Source: Spirochaeta sp.
GTDB taxonomy: Bacteria > Spirochaetota > Spirochaetia > DSM-27196 > Alkalispirochaetaceae
Direction: 5' to 3'
DNA: 18,038 nt
Assembly: GCA_027859055.1 (NCBI GenBank)
Contig: JAQIBO010000261.1
Location: 1-18,038, forward strand
Part shown: piece by piece, positions 6,816 to 13,970 of the stretch
Layout of the letters: every line of letters begins with the position of its first letter
Numbering within the stretch: position 1 is the first letter of the stretch
The notes under the pieces: generated by a model
What the model was told of the DNA's origin: nothing
The model's database searches: none
What the model saw: the letters and a program-made list of their open reading frames with translations, nothing else
Made by a program: the position numbers and the translations under genes

Positions 6816-8053
6816 GCCGATTTCTGGACAAGCTCCACAGTCGGCTTCTGGTTGTTCTCCACGTCTTCCCGGGTGATCGTAACGCGCTTGGTGCCTTCAA
6901 TCGAGGGCAGTTCGTACATCAGCTCGGTCATGATCTTTTCCACAATCGCCCGCAGACCGCGCGCGCCGGTTCGACGACTCAGGGCCTGGGAGGCGATCCC
7001 CTCCAGAGCCCCGTCTTCAAAAATCAACTCAACGTTATCCAGTTTCAGAGAGGCCTGATACTGCTTGACCACGCTGTTGCGCGGCTCTTTGAGGATACGC
7101 ACCAGCGATTCTTCGTCGAGATCCTGAAGGGTAACACCGATCGGGAGGCGGCCGACAAACTCCGGAATGAGGCCGAACTTCACCAGATCATCCGGGTGGA
7201 GCTGGTCGTACAGGGTCACCAGGTCCCGATCCTTGGCAAGGCGCACGTCTGCGCCGAAACCCATGGGGTGTTTCGAAACGCGGCTGTCGATAACGCGGTC
7301 GAGTCCGACAAACGCACCACCGACGATAAACAGGACGTTGGTGGTGTCGATGCGGATCATCTCCTGGCTGGGATGCTTGCGACCGCCCTGGGGCGGCACG
7401 GAGGCGACGGTACCTTCAATGATCTTCAGGAGTGCCTGCTGAACACCTTCGCCGCTGACATCGCGCGTGATCGACGCGTTCTCGCTTTTGCGCGCGATCT
7501 TGTCGATCTCATCGATGTAGATAATACCGCGCTCTGTTGCAGCGATATTCCCCCCGGCGTTCTGGTACAATTTCAGCAGAATGTTCTCAACGTCTTCGCC
7601 GACGTATCCCGCTTCGGTCAGCGTTGTAGCGTCGGCGATTGCAAAGGGGACCTTCATCTTGTGTGCCAGGGTACGCGCGAGAAGCGTTTTTCCCGTACCG
7701 GTGGGTCCGATGAGCAGTACGTTGGACTTGTCCAGCTCAATATCGTCCTCGAGGTCCGCTTTCTGGCTGATTCGCTTGTAGTGGTTGTACACCGCTACGG
7801 AGAGGACTTTCTTGGCGTCGTCCTGTCCGATCACATACGTATCAAGATATTCCCTGATTTCCTTCGGGCTGGGAACGGTGTCGAGGATGCTGGACGTGAG
7901 AATGTCGTCCTCTTCGTCGATCATGCGCTTGCAGACGTTGACGCACTCGTCGCATATGTAGACACCGGGCCCGGCTATCAGCCTGCGGGCGTGTTCCGCC
8001 TTTTTGCCGCAAAAGGAGCAGGATTTTCCGTTCTCACTCTTCTGTTTTATCAT
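6812..8053 (-). CDS. clpX: ATP-dependent Clp protease ATP-binding subunit ClpX
   Basis: The 413-residue product carries every ClpX hallmark. The N-terminal zinc-binding domain has four cysteines (C12, C15, C34, C37). The AAA+ domain has Walker A GPTGTGKT (116-123), pore loop GYVG (149-152), Walker B IIYIDEID (177-184), the RKH pore motif (225-227) and sensor 2 GARGLR (363-368). The loop that docks on ClpP reads MGF (264-266) rather than the E. coli IGF, a conservative change. ClpX unfolds tagged substrates and feeds them to ClpP. Its ATG at 8053 has GAGG five bases upstream and lies inside the clpP coding region, a 20-base overlap; its stop overlaps the lon start by four bases. Confidence 0.97.
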   Translation of the reverse strand: MIKQKSENGKSCSFCGKKAEHARRLIAGPGVYICDECVNVCKRMIDEEDDILTSSILDTVPSPKEIREYLDTYVIGQDDAKKVLSVAVYNHYKRISQKADLEDDIELDKSNVLLIGPTGTGKTLLARTLAHKMKVPFAIADATTLTEAGYVGEDVENILLKLYQNAGGNIAATERGIIYIDEIDKIARKSENASITRDVSGEGVQQALLKIIEGTVASVPPQGGRKHPSQEMIRIDTTNVLFIVGGAFVGLDRVIDSRVSKHPMGFGADVRLAKDRDLVTLYDQLHPDDLVKFGLIPEFVGRLPIGVTLQDLDEESLVRILKEPRNSVVKQYQASLKLDNVELIFEDGALEGIASQALSRRTGARGLRAIVEKIMTELMYELPSIEGTKRVTITREDVENNQKPTVELVQKSA

Positions 8054-8651
8054 TTGAACCTCGTACCAGCACTTCGTCGATAATTCCGTATTCTACACTC
8101 TCTTGTGCAGACATGAAATAGTCGCGCTCGAGGTCGGATGTGATCTGCTCAGACGTCTTTCCGGTATGCCGCGCAAAATAGTCGGTAAGCATTTTTTTGA
8201 GGCGCACAATTTCCCGTGCCTGGATTCCGATATCCGTTGCCTGCCCCTGCACACCACCCCACGGCTGGTGAACAAGGATACGGGAGGAGGGGAGCCCCCG
8301 CCGCTTTCCCGGGGCACCGGCGGTGAGAAGGAGCGCCGCCATCGAAGCCGCCTGACCCATACAGATTGTGGAGATATCCGGCTTGATGTACTGCATCGTG
8401 TCGTAGATCGCCAGTCCGGCCGTTACGGAGCCCCCGGGGCTGTTGATATAGAGGTTGATATCCTTTTCCGGGTCCTGGCTTTCCAGGAAGAGCATCTGGG
8501 CGACAATGAGGTCTGCGGTCGCATCGGCGATAGGGCCATCGAGGAAGACGATCCGGTCTTTAAGAAGCCGGGAAAAGATGTCGTAGGAGCGTTCTCCGAT
8601 ACCGGTCTGTTCTACAACGATCGGCACCAGGTTGTTGTTCTGTACATTCAT
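8034..8651 (-). CDS. clpP: ATP-dependent Clp protease proteolytic subunit ClpP
   Basis: The protein is 205 residues, normal for ClpP. The catalytic triad is intact: Ser103 in GQAASMA, His128 in RILVHQPWGG and Asp177 in ERDYFMS, with the 25- and 49-residue spacings of the E. coli enzyme. The oxyanion segment SPGGSVTAGLAIYDTM is also present. The N-terminus MNVQNNNLVPIVVEQTGIGE would form the axial gate and may carry a short propeptide. ClpP forms the tetradecameric serine-protease chamber fed by ClpX. The gene starts nine bases after the trigger factor stop, without a clear ribosome-binding site, and overlaps clpX by 20 bases, so expression is probably coupled through the operon. Confidence 0.97.
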   Translation of the reverse strand: MNVQNNNLVPIVVEQTGIGERSYDIFSRLLKDRIVFLDGPIADATADLIVAQMLFLESQDPEKDINLYINSPGGSVTAGLAIYDTMQYIKPDISTICMGQAASMAALLLTAGAPGKRRGLPSSRILVHQPWGGVQGQATDIGIQAREIVRLKKMLTDYFARHTGKTSEQITSDLERDYFMSAQESVEYGIIDEVLVRGSNDKTEE

Positions 8652-8660
8652 ACGCGGAAA

Positions 8661-10022
8661 TTACTCATTCTCGCCGACAAGGTCCACATACTCGACCTTG
8701 TCGCCTTTCTTGACGTTACTCGCTGCAAGAACGGTGTCAAACATCCGCTTTTCGGCGAGCTCCTGCTGGACGTAACTGAGCATCCCGTTCTTTTTGTAGT
8801 ACTCCAGGATCTGATCCGCGTCGGCTTTGCGTTCTTCCGCATCCTCCCGGATCTGTTGCTCCGCTTCCTCTTCAGTTACTTCGATCTCTTCGCGTTCGAT
8901 CATCTTCTGGACAAGGAGGCTGCGTTTGAGTCGCTCAATCGCCGCGGGGCGCCAGTCCTCAAAGATCGCATCCCGTGTTTGCCCCTGCATCGCCAGGAGC
9001 TGGTCCATCTGTTCCGGGGAAACCTGGTATTGCTGTGCCAGATTGCGCCAGCTGTTCTCGAGTTCCGTATCCACCATGGAGGCGGGGACTTCGACCTCGG
9101 AGGCTCCCACGATCTGCTCCATCAGTTTGTCGATTTTCTGCGCCCGAACGCGTTCCGCGGCTGTCTTTTCGAGACGCGCGCGGATATCCTTGCGAAGGTC
9201 GGCGAGGGTTTCAAAATCATCACTGATGTCCTGGGCAAACTCATCATCAAGGTCCGGTACGTCGCGCTGCTTTACGACGGTGACCTCGACGCGGAGTCGC
9301 TTTTTCTGTCCGGCGAGCTCTTCATGCTCAAAATCTTCCGGATATTCCTTTTCAATCGTCCGGGTTTCACCGTTTTCCATCCCCACGAGTTCCGTGTCGA
9401 GGTGGTACAGGTTATGACCGCTTCCGACGGTGAAGGTATAATCTTCCCGGCGGGTGTCCGCGACCGGTTCGTCGTTCTCGTCGACCTCTTCGTAGTTGAT
9501 CGTGACGATATCACCGTCCGCAACCGCACCTTCGTCCTTTTCGATTACCAGCGCGTTCTGCTCGCGCATCGACTCAAGTTCGCGATCCTCATCCTTTTTG
9601 GTCATCTTGACCTGCGGTTCGGTGACTTCCAGACCGCGGTATTCGCCGAGGGTCGCTTCGGGGAAGACGTCGTAGGTGACGCTGAACGTGAGCGGAGCGT
9701 CGGGCTCCAGTTCCAGTTCCTCATCCACCAGGCTGGGGCGCGCGTAGGGAAGCGGGCGTTGCGGCTCTTCAACCGATTCAATTGACTCCTGCAACGCCGA
9801 CTCAATCACCGTCTGCAGCGTTTCCGCCCGAAACGACTCGCCGAATTTCCGCTCAAGGACATCAACGGGGACTTTTCCCTTGCGGAACCCTTTGAGCTGT
9901 GCGTCTTTACGGTATTTCGCCACCAGCTCATCATACGCTTTTCGCACCTCTTCGGCGGGAACTGTCATGGTGAGCTTCACCGAGGAGTTTTCCTGTGCTT
10001 CTACTTGCTTTTCCTGTACCAT
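8661..10022 (-). CDS. tig: Trigger factor, ribosome-associated chaperone / peptidyl-prolyl isomerase
   Basis: At 453 residues this is a full-length trigger factor. The N-terminal domain contains the ribosome-docking signature GFRKGKVP at 45-52. The FKBP-type isomerase domain spans about 155-250 (GDIVTINYEEVDENDEPV, then GMENGETRTI). The rest is the long helical C-terminal domain that cradles nascent chains. The sequence is strongly acidic, with Glu-rich helices near 380-400 (EEIEVTEEEAEQQIREDAEE). The ATG at 10022 has GAGAGG eight bases upstream (10031-10036). Position first in tig-clpP-clpX-lon is common in bacteria. The upstream tRNA terminator ends only about 28 bases before the start codon, leaving little space for a separate promoter. 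Confidence 0.97.
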   Translation of the reverse strand: MVQEKQVEAQENSSVKLTMTVPAEEVRKAYDELVAKYRKDAQLKGFRKGKVPVDVLERKFGESFRAETLQTVIESALQESIESVEEPQRPLPYARPSLVDEELELEPDAPLTFSVTYDVFPEATLGEYRGLEVTEPQVKMTKKDEDRELESMREQNALVIEKDEGAVADGDIVTINYEEVDENDEPVADTRREDYTFTVGSGHNLYHLDTELVGMENGETRTIEKEYPEDFEHEELAGQKKRLRVEVTVVKQRDVPDLDDEFAQDISDDFETLADLRKDIRARLEKTAAERVRAQKIDKLMEQIVGASEVEVPASMVDTELENSWRNLAQQYQVSPEQMDQLLAMQGQTRDAIFEDWRPAAIERLKRSLLVQKMIEREEIEVTEEEAEQQIREDAEERKADADQILEYYKKNGMLSYVQQELAEKRMFDTVLAASNVKKGDKVEYVDLVGENE

Positions 10023-10049
10023 CTGTAAGGCCTCTCAAAACCGGGCATT

Positions 10050-10081
10050 AAAAAAAAAGCGATCCGGGAAGACCGAACCGC
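10050..10081 (-). terminator. Rho-independent terminator after the tRNA cluster
   Basis: On the minus strand GCGGTTCGG (10073-10081) pairs with CCGGATCGC (10059-10067) around a TCTTC loop, nine pairs including two G-U, immediately followed by nine T residues (10050-10058). This is a textbook intrinsic terminator. It lies 11 bases beyond the 3' end of tRNA-Gly and ends 28 bases before the tig start codon. Confidence 0.85.
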
Positions 10082-10091
10082 CTCAAAAAAG

Positions 10092-10163
10092 AGCGAGAGA
10101 CGGGAATTGAACCCGCGACATCCACCTTGGCAAGGTGGAGCTCTACCGCTGAGCTACTCTCGC
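10092..10163 (-). tRNA. tRNA-Gly (GCC)
   Basis: The cloverleaf is complete on the minus strand: acceptor GCGAGAG/CTCTCGC with discriminator T, D-arm GCTCAGCGGTAGAGC, anticodon arm CCACC-TTGCCAA-GGTGG with anticodon GCC, and T-arm GCGGG-TTCAATT-CCCGT. The CCA end is not encoded. It is the last tRNA of the five-gene cluster and is followed by the terminator. Confidence 0.95.
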
Positions 10164-10170
10164 AAATACC

Positions 10171-10207
10171 GGAACACGTATACTCGTGAGCGGTGCTGGC
10201 GTGTCCC
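10171..10207 (-). repeat. Inverted repeat in the Leu-Gly tRNA spacer
   Basis: In the minus-strand transcript GGGACACG (10200-10207) can pair with CGTGTTCC (10171-10178), with one G-U pair, closing a 21-base loop. It fills most of the spacer and may guide processing of the tRNA precursor. Confidence 0.35.
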
Positions 10208-10215
10208 TTCTTTCA

Positions 10216-10297
10216 TGCGAGAGAAGGGACTCGAACCCTTACGCCTTTCGGCACCAGATCCTAAATCTGGCGTGTATACCAATTTCACCACTCTCGC
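10216..10297 (-). tRNA. tRNA-Leu (TAG)
   Basis: This class II tRNA has acceptor GCGAGAG/CTCTCGC with discriminator A, anticodon arm CCAGA-TTTAGGA-TCTGG with anticodon TAG, a long variable arm (TGCCGAAAGGCGT) and T-arm AAGGG-TTCGAGT-CCCTT. No CCA is encoded. Its acceptor stem is identical to that of the neighbouring tRNA-Gly. Confidence 0.95.
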
Positions 10298-10342
10298 GAA
10301 TGATACCCGTTTGACGGCTTCAAAGTCAAGCCTCATCCGGTG

Positions 10343-10382
10343 GCGTCCGCCTCAAAAACACGGTTCAAGAGGCGTGCGACGC
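10343..10382 (-). repeat. Bulged hairpin in the Lys-Leu tRNA spacer
   Basis: GCGTC plus CGCCTC (10343-10353) pair with GAGGCG (10369-10374) and GACGC (10378-10382), eleven pairs with a three-base bulge and a 15-base loop. The spacer holds no tRNA or open reading frame that I can support. The loop ends in five T on the minus strand. A processing signal or a decayed terminator is possible. Confidence 0.45.
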
Positions 10383-10388
10383 GGTAAG

Positions 10389-10461
10389 TGAGCCGTGAAG
10401 GGATCGAACCTTCGACCCGCAGATTAAGAGTCTGCTGCTCTGCCAGCTGAGCTAACGGCCC
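10389..10461 (-). tRNA. tRNA-Lys (CTT)
   Basis: Minus-strand cloverleaf: acceptor GGGCCGT/ACGGCTC (one G-U) with discriminator A, D-arm GCTCAGCTGGCAGAGC, anticodon arm GCAGA-CTCTTAA-TCTGC with anticodon CTT, and T-arm GAAGG-TTCGATC-CCTTC. No CCA is encoded. Confidence 0.95.
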
Positions 10462-10473
10462 ACGGTTGTACTG

Positions 10474-10547
<74 letters not shown>

Positions 10548-10554
10548 GCATCCG

Positions 10555-10628
10555 GGTGGATGACGGGACTTGAACCCGCAACAACCAGAACCACAATCTG
10601 GTGCTCTACCATTGAACTACACCCACCG
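10555..10628 (-). tRNA. tRNA-His (GTG)
   Basis: Minus-strand cloverleaf: acceptor GTGGGTG/CATCCAC with the histidine-specific C73 discriminator, an extra G at -1 encoded at 10629, anticodon arm CCAGA-TTGTGGT-TCTGG with anticodon GTG, and T-arm GCGGG-TTCAAGT-CCCGT. No CCA is encoded. It is the first gene after the tRNA promoter. Confidence 0.95.
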
Positions 10629-10644
10629 CAAGTGTGCGGAGGAA

Positions 10645-10673
10645 TATGCCGGTTTGCGCGGTTTTTGTCAAGA
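10645..10673 (-). promoter_or_regulatory. Promoter of the five-tRNA operon
   Basis: A perfect TTGACA (10668-10673) is separated by 17 bases from CATATT (10645-10650) on the minus strand. The expected transcription start is near 10638-10640, about 10 bases before tRNA-His. The bases after the -10 are C-rich (CCTCCGC). The -35 hexamer contains the TGA stop of rarA. Confidence 0.7.
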
Positions 10674-12848
10674 TCGGTCACGGGTGAACGTGACGACGGT
10701 GAAGCTCCGCTGCCACGGATATTCTCCCGCAGCGACGCTCTCCGCGGCGGCACGGACCGTCGCAATATCCTCAGCGGTGAGGGTCTCTGCAAGCGCCGCT
10801 CCAAGAGGTGTGTGCGGCCCAACCCATGATCGCGTCGTCTCGGCGTCAAGGCGACGAAGCATCGTTATCGCGACCTCCGTTATCTCCGGTTTTGACATGT
10901 GAAGTTCGTCATGGGTGGGGGACATCTCACGCCAGAGCGGCGGCCGCGGGGGATAGACGGACTGCTCAACTCTATCAAGTTGTTCCCGCACCGGGTCGGA
11001 AAGACCAGGTAGAAACCGGGACGGTCGGTCGCCTTCGGCCGCGTTCAGCTCAACGACGCGCAGAATCCCGCCGTCTTCCGCCCGCGGCAGGAGACGGCGG
11101 ATCACCTCATCAGGGGCCTCAGGAAGGATGTTGCGGTGGATGATGCGATCAAACGGTCCCTGATATGCGGCGGGATCCACACTGTTCCGGTCGCACACTT
11201 CCGGAGCGTCAACGCCGCTGCGACGCCCGCGCAGACTGTGTTCCACTGCGGAGCGGGAAAGCGGGTCCGTCCAAATCGCCAGTAGCCCCGCATCGATACG
11301 GCGCATGATCGGCCAGAGGAACTCCCGGACCGCATCGCCATGGAGAAGGACGCGGTCTGTTGACCGGAACTCCAGCCCGGTAAGAATGCGATCGCGAAGA
11401 GTTTCCTGCTCCTGGGCCGCGCCGTCGGCGCGCCGGACCCACTGCGAGGCTGATGCCGCGGCGGGGGCGACGCTCCAGACGGTCCGTTCCTCTTCGTCCT
11501 GCACGGCGAGTTGTAGAAGCCGCCGTTCCCGGACCGTCTCGTTTCGTTCTCCTTCCCACCCAAGGGTTCCCTGTTGGTAGTACACCTTGTCGCGCAAATC
11601 CCGCGGCAGATAACGCTGAGCGACCCAGTGTTCGGTATACGCGTGGGGGTAGAGATACCCGGAACCGTGGCCGAGATCCGCACCGTCCCGATTGGCGTCG
11701 CGGAGATGCGTCGGCACCTCACCGTCGGCGCTACTGTGGACCGCGTTAATCGCATCAAAGAGCCCCAACGTCGAGTTGGATTTTTCCGTGGTAGCCAGGT
11801 AGAGCGTGGCCTGGGCCAGATGGAACCGCCCTTCCGGCATGCCGACGCGGTCAAACGCCTGCGCACAGGAGAGCACTACCGACAGAGCTCCCGGGTCGGC
11901 GAGGCCGATATCCTCCGACGCCTGAACCAACAGCCGGCGGAAGATATAGTGGGGATCTTCACCCGCCTCAACCATACGCGCCAGCCAATAAAGACTGGCG
12001 TCGGGATCGGAGCCGCGGACCGATTTGATAAACGCGCTTATCGTATCAAAGTGGTAGTCACCGTCTTTGTCGTACAGAACGGCGCGTTGCTGGATGCTGT
12101 CTTCGGCCACCGCCAGATCAACGGTGATCGTTTCGTCGTCGGGTGGGGGAAACGCGGAGCCGCTGGTCTCAACCGCCAGTTCCAATGCGTTGAGGAGCGT
12201 CCGGGCGTCCCCGGCCGCGGTCTGGATGAGATGCGCGCGCGCCTCCGGAGTTATCTCAATCCGGTACGGACCGTAGCCTCGTTCCGTGTCTCTGAGGGCG
12301 TACTCCAAGATCTGCGCCAGATCGTTCTCCTCGAGAGAACGGAGAATGAACACGCGACTGCGCGACAGGAGCGCCCGGTTGACCTCGAAAAACGGGTTTT
12401 CCGTAGTTGCGCCGATGAGCACGAACAGTCCGTCTTCGACCCACGGAAGCAACGCGTCCTGCTGCGATTTGTTCCAGCGGTGGACTTCATCAACAAAGAG
12501 AATTGTCCGGCGGTTGGTTTCCCGCCGGTATTGTTGCGCCTTGGCAATCCCCGCACGTATGTCTTTAACACCACTGAGAACCGCGTTGACCGTGAGAAAC
12601 TGGCTCCGTGTCCGCGCCGCAATTATCCGCGCCAGCGTCGTTTTCCCCGTCCCCGGTGGTCCCGACAGGATCAGCGAGCTGAGCTGATCCGCCTGGATCG
12701 CGCGGCGCAACAGCCGTCCGGGACCGACGATCTGCTCCTGGCCAAAAAACTCATCCAGCGTCCGAGGCCGCAGGCGGGCCGCCAACGGCAGACGCTCGTT
12801 TTCAAACTGAAGGTCCACCGGTTCAGGAATCGAACAGGTCCGTCTCAT
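10668..12848 (-). CDS. rarA: RarA/MgsA-type AAA+ ATPase fused to a C-terminal domain of unknown function
   Basis: The first 430 or so residues are a complete RarA (MgsA), the clamp-loader-like ATPase that acts at stalled replication forks. It shows Walker A GPPGTGKT (63-70), Walker B ILFVDE (116-121), sensor 1 ATTEN (147-151), arginine finger SRSRV (162-166) and the tetramerisation region with the conserved GYLYPHAYTEHWVAQRYLP (397-415). Ordinary RarA stops near 430-450; this protein continues to 726. Residues about 485-615 look like a class I methyltransferase fold with a degraded SAM loop (RVLLHGDAV where VLDLGCGTG would stand, then AIWTDP, FDRIIHRNIL, GGILRVVELN). That is my inference; fused RarA proteins with an unnamed second domain are known in other bacteria. 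The ATG at 12848 overlaps the upstream gene by 26 bases; a GTG at 12818 (VDLQFENE) matches family N-termini better and may be the true start. Confidence 0.92.
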   Translation of the reverse strand: MRRTCSIPEPVDLQFENERLPLAARLRPRTLDEFFGQEQIVGPGRLLRRAIQADQLSSLILSGPPGTGKTTLARIIAARTRSQFLTVNAVLSGVKDIRAGIAKAQQYRRETNRRTILFVDEVHRWNKSQQDALLPWVEDGLFVLIGATTENPFFEVNRALLSRSRVFILRSLEENDLAQILEYALRDTERGYGPYRIEITPEARAHLIQTAAGDARTLLNALELAVETSGSAFPPPDDETITVDLAVAEDSIQQRAVLYDKDGDYHFDTISAFIKSVRGSDPDASLYWLARMVEAGEDPHYIFRRLLVQASEDIGLADPGALSVVLSCAQAFDRVGMPEGRFHLAQATLYLATTEKSNSTLGLFDAINAVHSSADGEVPTHLRDANRDGADLGHGSGYLYPHAYTEHWVAQRYLPRDLRDKVYYQQGTLGWEGERNETVRERRLLQLAVQDEEERTVWSVAPAAASASQWVRRADGAAQEQETLRDRILTGLEFRSTDRVLLHGDAVREFLWPIMRRIDAGLLAIWTDPLSRSAVEHSLRGRRSGVDAPEVCDRNSVDPAAYQGPFDRIIHRNILPEAPDEVIRRLLPRAEDGGILRVVELNAAEGDRPSRFLPGLSDPVREQLDRVEQSVYPPRPPLWREMSPTHDELHMSKPEITEVAITMLRRLDAETTRSWVGPHTPLGAALAETLTAEDIATVRAAAESVAAGEYPWQRSFTVVTFTRDRS

Positions 12849-13953
12849 CTCCCCGTTTGGTGAGGAGGTTCTTCCGCTCTGTCTCTTTGGCTGCGGCGTC
12901 CGTCGCGACCTGTTCTTTGCGCGCGTCCAGCTTCGCGATCTCTTCCTCGAGTTGCGTCCTGCGCCGCTCGTCGGCGTCGATTTCCGCCTGGAGCGCTATC
13001 GCGAGTCTACCCGCCTCCAGGCGGGCGAGTACCGCGTCAAAATGGTCCTTGCGCGCTTCCTCGTTCTGAAGGCGTTCCAGCTCGTCCGAAACGTCCTGAC
13101 CGTCACGTTTTTCCGCCACCGAACCAAGTCGCAGCAGAACGTCGTTCAGTTCATTTCGCGCCGTTGCGATCTCTTCTTCGTGGCGCTGTTGCGCCCGGGA
13201 CAGTCGGTTTCCCCCGGCAAGGGTGTTGAATTCGTCCAGAAGGTTGCGCGACTCTTCGGTGAGGGCTGCAATCTCTGCTCGGAGCGCGGATTTTCGGTGT
13301 TCCGCTTCCCGGAGCGGTTCCGCTGCGGCGGTGAGTTCAGCGTCCTCCATTGCGTCAAAAAAATCGGTTGACGCCAGGTCGCGCCCCAGCCTCTGGAGCA
13401 TACCGGGGAGCTGATTTTCTTTCACCGTCCTGCGCTTGCGCAGCATGAATCCACGGCCGCGTTTCGACATCCTGTTGAACACGGATCCAGCCGCGTTGTT
13501 CGGGTCGGTCTGAACCTGTCCGATCCGCGTTTCTATCCGGCGCAATTCATCCTGATACCGCGCCAATTCCGCAAACGCCGAAGAGTAGGTCGCGTCCACC
13601 AGCGGGTGCTCCCGGAACAGACGAAAGGCGGCAGCGCCAACCTGCTCATAGGCGCCTTCGAGGCCGCGCCCGCTTTCAATGTGTTCAAGCTCCTTCTGGA
13701 GCGCCTTCATCTTCATTCGGATCTCGGTCTGCCGTTCATCGATCCGGATCATCCGTTCCAGGGCGGAACTGGATTTCTCAATTTGATCACTGAGCTGGCG
13801 GGACTCGGCTACCAGCGGAGCGGCTTCCACATCGTCTTCAGACGCGTGCTCCACAAAGTGACGGCCGATAATGCGGCGGAGACGCTCGCACTCCAGTTGA
13901 CTCGCATGTCGCACGTCCGAGATCTCTCTGATCCTGGCGTTGTAATCGTACAT
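12823..13953 (-). CDS. Coiled-coil protein of unknown function
   Basis: The 376-residue protein is almost wholly helical, with long charged heptad stretches at about 45-95 and 205-365 (DELERLQNEEARKDHFDAVL, RRRTQLEEEIAKLDARK). The halves are joined by a less coiled centre holding a strongly basic patch, SKRGRGFMLRKRRTVK (163-178). There is no signal peptide or membrane segment, so it should be cytoplasmic. I do not recognise the family; the shape recalls filament, scaffold or SMC-like arm proteins, but no ATPase head is present. The ATG at 13953 has GAGG nine bases upstream. It lies 17 bases after the ABC ATPase stop and abuts or overlaps rarA, so the three probably share a transcript. A structural partner for RarA is possible, on position alone. 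Confidence 0.75.
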   Translation of the reverse strand: MYDYNARIREISDVRHASQLECERLRRIIGRHFVEHASEDDVEAAPLVAESRQLSDQIEKSSSALERMIRIDERQTEIRMKMKALQKELEHIESGRGLEGAYEQVGAAAFRLFREHPLVDATYSSAFAELARYQDELRRIETRIGQVQTDPNNAAGSVFNRMSKRGRGFMLRKRRTVKENQLPGMLQRLGRDLASTDFFDAMEDAELTAAAEPLREAEHRKSALRAEIAALTEESRNLLDEFNTLAGGNRLSRAQQRHEEEIATARNELNDVLLRLGSVAEKRDGQDVSDELERLQNEEARKDHFDAVLARLEAGRLAIALQAEIDADERRRTQLEEEIAKLDARKEQVATDAAAKETERKNLLTKRGDETDLFDS

Positions 13954-13970
13954 AGGGTGTAACCTCGCTT

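Noticed and set aside
6764..8083. 439-codon plus-strand open frame antisense to clpX
   Set aside because: It is a shadow of clpX, whose motifs are all on the minus strand.
8103..9785. 560-codon plus-strand open frame antisense to clpP and tig
   Set aside because: The minus strand there encodes complete ClpP and trigger factor. The plus frame lacks recognisable domains and follows from codon bias.
10300..10329. TTGACT-N18-TATCAT promoter-like sequence before tRNA-Leu
   Set aside because: The -10 ends two bases before the tRNA 5' end, so transcription would begin inside the tRNA and could not make a whole product.
11574..12863. 429-codon plus-strand open frame antisense to rarA
   Set aside because: It mirrors the conserved RarA ATPase region and has no domain of its own.
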